Origin: a virus
Length of the DNA stretch: 64,000 nucleotides
Direction: 5' to 3' (one strand)
IMG/VR virus record: IMGVR_UViG_3300028197_001695
Span: 54,006-118,005 of that record
The notes under the pieces were generated by a model, which searched no databases, was not told where the DNA came from, and saw only the letters and a program-made list of their open reading frames with translations. Of the stretch, positions 22,850 through 32,200 are shown piece after piece (positions within the stretch are counted from its first letter, which is position 1; the number at the start of each line of letters is the position of its first letter). Made by a program: the position numbers and the translations under genes.

Positions 22850-25800
22850 TTAACCTGCTCTCCAAGAATAACCGTCAGAGTATACTGGGACTACATAACT
22901 ACCATTTGTACTTACAACAGATCCGTGAGAAGTCGCTAAAGGATAGAAGCTGTAAGCAAACGCTCTTTGACCTGCTGGAGAAGCAGATGGGAGCTGGCTT
23001 GCGTTGTATACTGTCTGGTGAATAGTCCCGCTCACATCAAGAGCAGTACTTGGGCTAGTGACACCGATTCCTAATTTAGTGTTAGTGAAGTAGCTCTTGT
23101 CCTTTCCCACAACTAATACTTTATTTCCGCCAGCCGCAGTAGTGCTGCCGTAATTGAACATGGCAACAAGTTGATTAGTACTTGAGTTTGCAGACTGAAC
23201 ATAAAGCACCGCATTGGCATTGCTGTTTCGAGTGAGTAAATTATAATCAGTATTGCTGGTGTCAGTTCTAAAGAAGTTAGCAGTAGCACTCCCTGTGACA
23301 TCAATACCAGAAGTATTAACCCTAAATCTTTCTGATCCGTTTACTACCGATCTAAAGTAAGAGTTGTTTGACCATTGGACATAATCATTACTATCGTAAC
23401 CAATGTAGCTAATACTATCTCTGAGGTCAGTCTCTAATTGGAATTGAGTCCCGCTAAGATCTAGACCTCTACCTGCTGAGTATGTTGTATTGGTATCAGT
23501 ATTTGTATCCGTCCAAGGGACATTGACATACATCTTTTCAGATGTAACTTCGACAGGGTAGTTCTTACCACTTTCACTATACCCAATCTTGAAACCACCT
23601 CTAGTAGAAGAAGATCCAGCAGGTAGCGAATAGTTGTTCGCACCACTGGCAACATTAATAAATGATCTCACCGCTGCGGCAGTTCCGTGGCGAATATAAC
23701 CATCGTTACCCGTTTCAACACAAATTTGAGTAACACCACTGGAAACAGTGTTCGGTGTAGTGTTAAAGTAGTTAGCAAAAATATAACCAGAACTGTGTCG
23801 TTTAACGATGGTGTTATTACTAGCACTAGAAGAAATAGTATCTGTTATACTAAATGTAGTCCCTGATAATGATAATCCAGTTCCAGCCGAATAGGTTGTA
23901 TTGGTATCGGTGTTAGTATCTACCCAAGGTACGTTAACAAACATCTTCTCAGAAGAATCAAGTTCAACAGGATAATTCTTACCGCTTTCGGCAAACCCAA
24001 TCTTAACTCCACCCCGTGTCGAACTAGAAGAAAGTGGTAGTGAATAAGCAGAAGGAATCGTAGGTTTATTAGTTAGATTATTATAACTAATATTGATGTT
24101 TGATGAACCATCAAAACTCGTTCCAGCAATCGTTCTCCCGGTTGCTAATTGTGTTGCTGTAGATGCGTTTCCTGTTAAAGCTCCCGTCACATTCCCATGA
24201 AATCTCCCATCATTAGCAATATAAGATACATCACTTGAATTTCTTCTAAACTGTACAATTCTATTTGATGATGAATCAGAAACTATATACCATCTGTTTG
24301 AGTGGTATTGTATTTTACCAGCACCTCCCGGATTACCTGTCCAGTTTGAAGAGGCTGAAGATAAAATCGAAGAGTTGGTTATGTTAATTGCTCCCTGACC
24401 AAAAGTAAAGTTGATAGCACCTGAAACAGTATCATTCGCATTGCTCCTTAAGAATGATGATGAATCAATGCCATCAAGTAGATTAGAATCTGCTGCTTTA
24501 CCTGATGTTGTTAAGTAACCAGCACCGTTGGTGAGTTGGTTGTTATTGGTTATGTAGTTAGCATTTGTAGCTCCAGTGTAACCAAGATTAGCGAGTGTGA
24601 GTGTGCGCGTAGAGTGTGATTGGATCACACCATCTGTCATATTCAACTGATCTACAACCGTAGCACCAGACGTATTGATGTCAGAATCGGTTCCGATGAT
24701 CGTGTTACCGCTTGAAGTAACATAACCAGCACCGTTGGAAAGCTGGTTGTTGTTGGTAGGAATCGTGGGCTTATTAGTTAGGTTATTGTAACTAATATTA
24801 ATGTTAGCCGATCCATTGAAACTCGTTCCAGCAATCGTCCTTGCAGTCGTAAGTGTGTCCGCATTTGGATGGTAGTTGTCATTGAACATCCGATACTGGG
24901 TCTGAAGTCCATCACCGTATATTTTTCCAGTAGTGGCAATCCCCCCATTCTCAATATTATCAAGATCTATCTTGCCCTGCTCACTAGCTCCAGACCAGTT
25001 ACTTATCAGACTCGGAGCAGAAGAGTCTGCTAACCAGTCTACTAATTCCCACCCGCTGTTTTGTGCGTTACCCCCTACAATAGCGACATTGACTCCATTC
25101 GTGCTACTATCAATATAAACTTGGATAGCTGCCCCATCATAAGTGCCGTTTTCTTTAATCCTTACATACCTAAATACATGTGTGCCATAACTTGAATTAC
25201 CAAGAACTGTTATGCTGTTTGAATCATTCTGTCCGTAGTGATGTGCTGCATTAAAAATTACCGATTGATGTCTACTACTTGCGGTATCCCAAATTTGAAA
25301 TTCTCCAAAAGCCCTATCCCCAGTGTTTTGAGCAATGGTATACCAACCAACAGGCAAGTTCCCTGCTGATTGAGCGTTGATATAACCTCTCTTAAAGAAG
25401 GTCTGCACTTCACTCTCCGTATAGTAACGACTATCTAAATTAGTGCTGCCGAGCGAAGTGATATGCCCATAAGTATCAAGAGTAACATCTTGAATTACCG
25501 TACCACTACTATTGTTTACCGATCCTTGGGATGAAGTATCATTGTGAGTAAATGTAGTTCCTGATAAAAATAAACCAGCTCCAGCAGAGTAAGTTGTGTT
25601 CGTAGTAACATAACCAGCACCGTTGGTAAGCTGGTTGTTATTGGTAATGTAGTTAGCATTTGTAGCTCCGGTGTAACCAAGATTCGCAAGAGTTAAGTTA
25701 CGAGTAGAGTGTGATGTTATCACACCGTCTGTCATCACTAACTGGTCTAAAACCGCTGCACCAGATGTGTTAATATCAGAATCGGTTCCGATAATGGTAT

Positions 25801-27373
25801 TACCACTTGAGGTTACATAACCAGCAGAAGCGTGGTTACCCCAACCAAAAGCGGTCTCCGCAGAAGTCCCTTGGTTTGCCGTAGCGAAAGCTGAAGCGTG
25901 ATTACCATCAAGTAGATCAGCATCTAAACCTGTGCCAGTGCCATCAACAGTTTTAATTGCTGTTAGTATTTCAGCGGCTGTCTGGTCGTTGGTGTAACCG
26001 TTAGGGTTGCTCGCAGCGTAGGCTCCAATGTCACTAAGAACTTGAGAACCAGTTCTATATTTAATCACCCCAGAGTCTGATACTAAAAACTTGTCTAGGT
26101 CGCTTGTTGCGTTAGAAATTGTATTCAATGTAAGTCCTGTAGACTGTAAAGTAGCAGCTAAATTCGCATTTACTGAACCTGCGTAAAACTTGATTGAGTT
26201 TCTCCCATAGATACTCATTCTGTCGTTATCACCAAAACTATCCCAATTACCTTCAGTTATACCAAGTGGAGCAGAAGTAGTAGTATCTCCAAAGTGTAAT
26301 TCACCTCCTTGACACATTCTAATTCTTTTTATAGCACCTGTGCTATATGTTCCTATTTCTGTTGTATTAGAACTGTTTCCAGCAATATTGCCATTGACTT
26401 TGAATGTTCCTGCTATCTCTAAGTTACCAGTTGTAGCATTCAAAGACATTTTTGATGTGGCAGTTGCTCCACCACCGCCAGAGCCACCAGTTTCCCAGTT
26501 CCAACCATAAGTTGCTACACCTTCCATCCTTGAACGCAATGCCCAACTTGTGACTCCAGCTAATCCCGTTGGGGCTGTTAAGTTCCCATTTGGTCCGCAA
26601 CCTGTGACCCCTGCCGCAGCCATGTAATCTTGCCAGTTGTAGTATGATTCATTATACCAAGTGATTCCAGTTCTTGCCGTTGATGCCCTCAATAAAGACA
26701 ATCCAAAGGCTTTAATCGAAGCCGTGCCATCTCTTTTTACAATACTATTATCTACAGCACCTTCTTCTGCGTTGTAGCCATCAAGTAGATTAGAATCTGC
26801 TGCTTTTTCTGATGAACCCAACTTACCATTTAATGCAGACTGCAAACCATCAACATTAGAGATAACGTGATTATGTGAATCGTCAGCAACCGTAACTGAA
26901 ATTGATGTTGTTCCTGATCCACTTACATCACCGCTTAATGTGATAGTTTGGTTCCCAGTTAAAAATGAAGTGCTATTAAATGCATTTGAACCAAGCTCTC
27001 TTGTACCAACAACATTGCTTCCATTAACAACCAGCGCAGTAGCTTCTGAACTTTGATTGGATAAACCAGTTAATGTTAAATTAGGAGCAGAGAATCTCTG
27101 GTTAGATGTCCAAGAATCTGTCGAGTTGATCCAGTTAATCGTCTTATCACTGGCTCCTTTCAAGGTAATACCACCACCATCTGCCGTGCTATCACTAGGA
27201 GATGATACATCACCAATGATTATATTCTTATCCTCAACTAATAGGTTAGCTGTATCAATAGTCGTAGTAGTACCATTGATATTCAGGTTGCCTCCTATAG
27301 TAACATCTCCATTACTTTCGTAAGTATTAGAGGTGTGTGTTAGTTGTCTTTTTGATGAAGTTACTGTTGCCAT
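22850..27373 (-). CDS. Giant tail fibre protein (1507 aa)
   Basis: A repetitive, Ser/Asn/Gly/Thr-rich beta protein of the cyanophage tail-fibre type. Near the N-terminus (about residues 30-90) it carries the module VEDKNIIIG...DGGGITLKG...NSTDSW shared with the two other large fibre genes. Two long, near-identical internal blocks begin SSGNTIIGTDSDINTSG and end ITNNNQLTNGAGY; several TYSAG.GL.LSGT units follow. The C-terminal part has KLGIGVTSPSTALDVSG and an aromatic end, SFYPLATSHGSVV. It is presumed to bind the host surface. No dispersed late box is seen before its start; it is 4 bases after the 582-residue gene. Confidence 0.85.
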   Translation of the reverse strand: MATVTSSKRQLTHTSNTYESNGDVTIGGNLNINGTTTTIDTANLLVEDKNIIIGDVSSPSDSTADGGGITLKGASDKTINWINSTDSWTSNQRFSAPNLTLTGLSNQSSEATALVVNGSNVVGTRELGSNAFNSTSFLTGNQTITLSGDVSGSGTTSISVTVADDSHNHVISNVDGLQSALNGKLGSSEKAADSNLLDGYNAEEGAVDNSIVKRDGTASIKAFGLSLLRASTARTGITWYNESYYNWQDYMAAAGVTGCGPNGNLTAPTGLAGVTSWALRSRMEGVATYGWNWETGGSGGGGATATSKMSLNATTGNLEIAGTFKVNGNIAGNSSNTTEIGTYSTGAIKRIRMCQGGELHFGDTTTSAPLGITEGNWDSFGDNDRMSIYGRNSIKFYAGSVNANLAATLQSTGLTLNTISNATSDLDKFLVSDSGVIKYRTGSQVLSDIGAYAASNPNGYTNDQTAAEILTAIKTVDGTGTGLDADLLDGNHASAFATANQGTSAETAFGWGNHASAGYVTSSGNTIIGTDSDINTSGAAVLDQLVMTDGVITSHSTRNLTLANLGYTGATNANYITNNNQLTNGAGYVTTNTTYSAGAGLFLSGTTFTHNDTSSQGSVNNSSGTVIQDVTLDTYGHITSLGSTNLDSRYYTESEVQTFFKRGYINAQSAGNLPVGWYTIAQNTGDRAFGEFQIWDTASSRHQSVIFNAAHHYGQNDSNSITVLGNSSYGTHVFRYVRIKENGTYDGAAIQVYIDSSTNGVNVAIVGGNAQNSGWELVDWLADSSAPSLISNWSGASEQGKIDLDNIENGGIATTGKIYGDGLQTQYRMFNDNYHPNADTLTTARTIAGTSFNGSANINISYNNLTNKPTIPTNNNQLSNGAGYVTSSGNTIIGTDSDINTSGATVVDQLNMTDGVIQSHSTRTLTLANLGYTGATNANYITNNNQLTNGAGYLTTSGKAADSNLLDGIDSSSFLRSNANDTVSGAINFTFGQGAINITNSSILSSASSNWTGNPGGAGKIQYHSNRWYIVSDSSSNRIVQFRRNSSDVSYIANDGRFHGNVTGALTGNASTATQLATGRTIAGTSFDGSSNINISYNNLTNKPTIPSAYSLPLSSSSTRGGVKIGFAESGKNYPVELDSSEKMFVNVPWVDTNTDTNTTYSAGTGLSLSGTTFSITDTISSSASNNTIVKRHSSGYIFANYFNTTPNTVSSGVTQICVETGNDGYIRHGTAAAVRSFINVASGANNYSLPAGSSSTRGGFKIGYSESGKNYPVEVTSEKMYVNVPWTDTNTDTNTTYSAGRGLDLSGTQFQLETDLRDSISYIGYDSNDYVQWSNNSYFRSVVNGSERFRVNTSGIDVTGSATANFFRTDTSNTDYNLLTRNSNANAVLYVQSANSSTNQLVAMFNYGSTTAAGGNKVLVVGKDKSYFTNTKLGIGVTSPSTALDVSGTIHQTVYNASQLPSASPAGQRAFAYSFYPLATSHGSVVSTNGSYVVPVYSDGYSWRAG
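24530..25830. repeat. Two diverged copies of a ~220-base block inside the fibre gene
   Basis: The blocks at roughly 24530-24745 and 25605-25825 encode almost the same 65-70 residues (GTDSDINTSGA...NYITNNNQLTNGAGY). They differ by scattered single bases. They are direct repeats that could recombine to shorten or extend the fibre in frame. Confidence 0.75.
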
Positions 27374-27377
27374 GATA

Positions 27378-29126
27378 TTAGTGTCTTAGCCTTTTTCTAT
27401 TTATCTTAAATTTAATGTTGGAGTCTTTTGCTACTGCGTGGAGTGAACCATAAAAAATCTTAAGAGGACCATCTCCTCCATTACCACTATAATAAGGTAC
27501 TTTGTCTGGTTGTCCATTAGCAGAAAATTTAACCCTTAATTGTGTCCCGCTTGTAGAGAAGACGTGAGTGTCGGTAGAATCTTTATCGTATGTTTCCCAA
27601 GTGCTTCCATTATTATTAGATACATATATTGTTAATGTTGTTGAACTAGGGATACCAAAACTAATTCCTTGTGGCAACGAAACGTGATCAATATTAGCAC
27701 TGTTCGCCAAAGTGAATGTTCCAAATACAACTTCCCAACTTCCTTTTAATTCAAATGGCTTTGCGCTTTCAGGCCATATGTGAAATTGGTGACCATCTGC
27801 TCCCCCGTAACCCATTTTAACCCAATGCTTAGTTCCATTAGCGGATTCCATTAGAACAGCTGGACAACCATAGTCTATGTATAATGATCGACCTCTCCCG
27901 TTAGATGTATCTTCTGTGACTGAAGAATAATCATCAATAGCTACAGGAACATTATTATCCGTGTCGATCCAACCGCCAACATCACACCTACCTCTATCTG
28001 GATGTATCGAAACAAAATTAGGATATGATGGAATCTTATCCATAGGAACGCCACTTGTTTTTTGATACTTTGTGCCTAATCGATTTAAAGGGTTTGTTGA
28101 AAAATAAGTAATTGAGGGGATATTCGCATGGATCGTAGGAGCAGAACCAGTAAAACATGGAGTAATGTCAATATCATTAAACCTATTGCTGTGACCTATC
28201 CACATTCTATTCGGCGCATTAGCAGGATCTGGTATATACATACCCATATCATGCGACCCAGTTCCTTGACCAGCATCACCCAAATCGCACCACAGTAATT
28301 CTGGCGAAGATGTACTAGCATCAAGCACCACAATAAAACTCCCGTTATAATAAGCAAAATAGTACACTCTATCGTTCACTTCATCGTAACATAGTGTGTA
28401 CCTATAACCATCACGATCAATATTTGCACTACCACTATATAAATCAGCAGTGCCAGAACTATTCCCCAAAACTTCTTCAACCCCAGTATTAAGATTACGA
28501 CGAAGTGCTCTTCTGTAATGACGAGCGTCATACTCTCCTACATAAATCCACTCACCTGCTGCTACCAACCCACTGGTGTAGTATAACCCAGAACTAGAAA
28601 TATTTAAATCGCTGCTTCCTGCACCGCCAATAAATCTTTGAGGGTTAGAGTGCGTTGGTCTTGCATCTTTAACGAATGTAGTCCCACCATTAGTGCATCC
28701 ACTATAATCAAATGTAGTATATCCGTCCACATTATATGTCATCACTACACCCAACTTATTTGTGGTATCAATCGCGACACTTTGAAGATGGTTGTATGTG
28801 CTACTAGAATCTCTGTATAAAAAATTAGCATCATAAAATAAACGTGTCATTGACCCATCATTATTCAAACGCCTTACTGCAAATCCATCACCCCAACCAA
28901 CAGTAAATAAAAGATCCCCATCAATTTCGTATCCATTAGGAAATCCGATAACTCTATCTCCTCCATCGTAATCACCCGACCCACTACGCACAGTAGCATT
29001 TGATATACCTCCTTTATATTGAGGAAATATAGCAAAGTTTCCGTTACTACCAGAGTCAGTAATGATAGCTCCGCTATGAGATATAATATTAGATCTCGTA
29101 ATATTACCTTTTGTCAGTTTACTCAT
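27378..29126 (-). CDS. Tail-associated protein with propeller-like domain (582 aa)
   Basis: A 582-residue protein. After an N-terminal adaptor (MSKLTKGNITRSNIISHSGA) come repeated strand units with phrases GDLLFTVGWGDGFAVRRL, DRVYYFAYYNGSFIVVLD and AAGEWIYVGEYDARHYRR, typical of a beta-propeller or lectin-like fibre body. The C-terminus ISFGIPSSTTLTIYVSNNNG looks like a beta-sandwich. It starts within the stop of the small gene at 29119 and precedes the 1507-residue fibre, so it belongs to the fibre operon. Confidence 0.7.
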   Translation of the reverse strand: MSKLTKGNITRSNIISHSGAIITDSGSNGNFAIFPQYKGGISNATVRSGSGDYDGGDRVIGFPNGYEIDGDLLFTVGWGDGFAVRRLNNDGSMTRLFYDANFLYRDSSSTYNHLQSVAIDTTNKLGVVMTYNVDGYTTFDYSGCTNGGTTFVKDARPTHSNPQRFIGGAGSSDLNISSSGLYYTSGLVAAGEWIYVGEYDARHYRRALRRNLNTGVEEVLGNSSGTADLYSGSANIDRDGYRYTLCYDEVNDRVYYFAYYNGSFIVVLDASTSSPELLWCDLGDAGQGTGSHDMGMYIPDPANAPNRMWIGHSNRFNDIDITPCFTGSAPTIHANIPSITYFSTNPLNRLGTKYQKTSGVPMDKIPSYPNFVSIHPDRGRCDVGGWIDTDNNVPVAIDDYSSVTEDTSNGRGRSLYIDYGCPAVLMESANGTKHWVKMGYGGADGHQFHIWPESAKPFELKGSWEVVFGTFTLANSANIDHVSLPQGISFGIPSSTTLTIYVSNNNGSTWETYDKDSTDTHVFSTSGTQLRVKFSANGQPDKVPYYSGNGGDGPLKIFYGSLHAVAKDSNIKFKINRKRLRH

Positions 29127-29277
29127 CAGTCAATTCTTCCACTTTTTGTTCGGCTATTTCTTTAGCTTTTGTTAATAGACGAATAAGTACGTCGTCTTCA
29201 TCTCTCTCAATTTCTAGATTTAAATCTTCTATTCTTTGATCTAAGACCCACTGCCAGTATTCCAAATCGTCTTCCAT
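29119..29277 (-). CDS. Small coiled-coil protein (52 aa) within the fibre operon
   Basis: A 52-residue acidic helix (MEDDLEYWQWVLDQRIEDLN...EQKVEELTDE). It starts one base after the stop of the 1834-residue fibre and its TAA overlaps the ATG of the 582-residue gene, so it is tightly coupled on both sides. Likely a fibre chaperone, by position only. Confidence 0.65.
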   Translation of the reverse strand: MEDDLEYWQWVLDQRIEDLNLEIERDEDDVLIRLLTKAKEIAEQKVEELTDE

Positions 29278-29278
29278 C

Positions 29279-32200
29279 TTATGCTATAGTTGTTTCTACC
29301 CAAAATTGGTGGAAGTTGCTATTATTAGTTCCGCTAATCTGATACATATAGTTTGTATTCATTCCAGAATAAATTAAAGATGCTGAACTCCTACTTAAGC
29401 TGCCTTGTGTTGCATGCTCGTGTTTATAAACATTATATGCTGTAACAAATCTTGCATTAGCACTTGGTGGATTCCATTGTACATAGTATGCATTGTTAAG
29501 GTTTACTACACTCATTGTCGTAGGTTCAGCAGAAGAAACTGCATAAGCAATACTCGCTGTAGTAGCACTTGATAGAATACCATATTTCATTGCATATACA
29601 CGATATGCTTGTGTACCTGTTTCATCAAATGCATTATCAATAATGCTCATTGAAGCAGCAAAGTCATCAGGTGGTACAATAGAAATCAAACCATAATCAC
29701 TTCCATCAATTGAACTATAAACAAGATAAGCATCAATATTTGAAGTAGTAGATGCTGCAAACGTAACCTCTACTGTATTCCCGACAATCGCTGCTGATGC
29801 GCTTGCTGGTGCGTTAGGTGCAGAGATGCCAAGATTCGCCGCAGTTAGTGTCCTTGTAGCAACTGTGCCATTAGCATCTGTAACATGACCCAAACTGTTA
29901 GTTGTAACATTGAAATCAAGATCAGAGATAACCGTTGCTCCTGTAAGCGCACCAGTATCAATATTAATATCATCGCCAGCATGTGTTGGGTGAGTATAAA
30001 CTGTATTCGTATCTGTTGGAGTAGCCCAAGTAAATGTACCATCACCATCACTTCGCAAGAACTGAGATGTGCTTCCATTCCCACTAACACTAAGTTCACT
30101 TGCTCTAACGGCGTTAGCTGCAATCTCACTGGCTCCAACTGCGTCAGTCGCAATTTCACTTGATCCAACTGAATTAGCTGCGAGAGCTGTTGCGATACTA
30201 ACATTGGCAGAACCGTTAAAGTTAACGTTCCCCGTAACATCTCCAGATAATGCGATGTTTCTTGTGGTAGTAAGTATATCCGCATTCGGGTGATAACCAT
30301 CATGGAAAATTGAATAACCATCTATTTGATGAGATGGGTTTGATGAAAAACCGGAAACACTTGAGACAGAAGCAGGAGCGATCATTTGCATCGCATTAGT
30401 CGTATCACTAGTAGCTAATCGTCCTGTAAAGTAATGCCCAGATGTTTCGTAATACGCATCTGGGTTTGTGATTTTTAATGCGATGAAAGAATTTGAACTG
30501 TAGGTAAGAGTAACTAACTCATAACTAGGAGAACTACCTCCTGCTGTACCAATTGAACGACAAGTTCCTGCGGGGTTTGTTCCAGTACCTGCTGAAACAA
30601 CTATATCTACTGAGCAAGCGTGTCTTAATCCGCTTGTCCTGTCCATAGTGACAGTACCATTGACATCATTATATGGTGCATTTCGGCATAACAATAAGTA
30701 TGCAGTAGTAGAATTACTAACGCCTTCATCAACTGTAACGTCAAACCTCTTAAATACAACATGGTCCTGCTGCAATGCAATATGAGAGCTTGCACCAGAG
30801 AAGGTTAATGTCCCAGCCATTGTATCATTAGCATCACTTCTTAAGAATTGTGTGCTATCATAACCATCTAACGTACCAGCATTACCTCCATTAGCAGATG
30901 TAATATACCCTTGAGATTTAACATAAGCGGTTGTCGCTATCTTAGTGCTGTTTTCGTTAGAACTCTGTGTGGTTGCTGTAGGATTTCCTGTGAGAGCAGC
31001 GTTCGTAAACATCGTAGCCTTGCTCTCGTTTGTAACACTACCTAGGCCAACGTGAGCTTTAGTCACACCACCAACGGTCCCCGTAAATGTAGGACTAGTG
31101 AACATCGTAGCCTTACTCTCATTAGTGACATTGCCTAAACCAACATCACCTTTTACTAAACTTACGACACCGCTCTTACCCGCCACTGAAGTGACTAAAT
31201 TGGTATCATCAAGAAGATCTCCAAGATCTAATGTAAACGTAGTCGAATCGTCCCTTGTAAATGTAACAATGCCATTACCACTATTTAAAGAACCAGAAGC
31301 TATAGATCTAGAATCTTCATCTAAGTAAGCCGCTAAAGAAATACTATTGGCTGTACCACTTTCATTTGTATAAACCAAAGAGCCAGAAGTTAATGCTAAA
31401 CTCGTTACTGTTTCTGAACTTACGTAAGTGGTACTATCTACACTACCATCAGCTTTGAGAAATTGTGATGAAGTCCCTCCTGATTTTATAAGTGATGTCG
31501 CAGTAACTGAACCTGCAAAGGTTGCGTTTTGTGAAGTGTCTAGATGTAATGCTCTAACACCACCTGACCACAAGTTTGTGTCTTGAGTATTGTATATATT
31601 AAATGATTGAGCTGCCCCACCTGTTTGCGTTCTAGTCGAGCTATTCCTCCATATTTCTGCATTACCTGTGTCATTAACCCATTTTCTAGAAACATAAGCG
31701 GCACTTCCTGCGTTAGAGTTTGTTTGAGTATTAAAACCTCCACTGTTAACGTTAGTATCAAAAGTAGCAGCACCGTTTATATCTAAACTAGTAGCAGTAA
31801 CTGAACCTGCAAAAGTTGCATTACCAGAACTGTTTATAGTTAATCTATCAGCTCCATTTGTACCTAGTAAAATTGATTGATTTGATGGTTTTATTTTTAT
31901 CCAACTATAATTACCCGCTCCCGATGCTCTAGCTTGGAATCTCATGTCTGATAACACATCTGTGATACCAACTCTTTCCATGTAAAAACCATTACTATCA
32001 TCGTTTGAATAAATAAAACTATTTCCAGTTGTAGCCCATTTAAAACTTCCATTAACCGTTACATCACCTGCAAAAGTTGATGCTCCTGTTCCTGAGCATT
32101 GTATAACTCCTCCAACAGAGACTATCCCCGTGTTGGGGTTTAATGCGAGATTCGTTCCAGAAGGGGTCAATATTTGACCTCCACCAACAGTTACATTACC

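Noticed and set aside
29845-30321. Long frames inside the giant fibre gene
   Set aside because: They are Leu/Met- or Ser/Thr-biased shadows of the repetitive fibre sequence.
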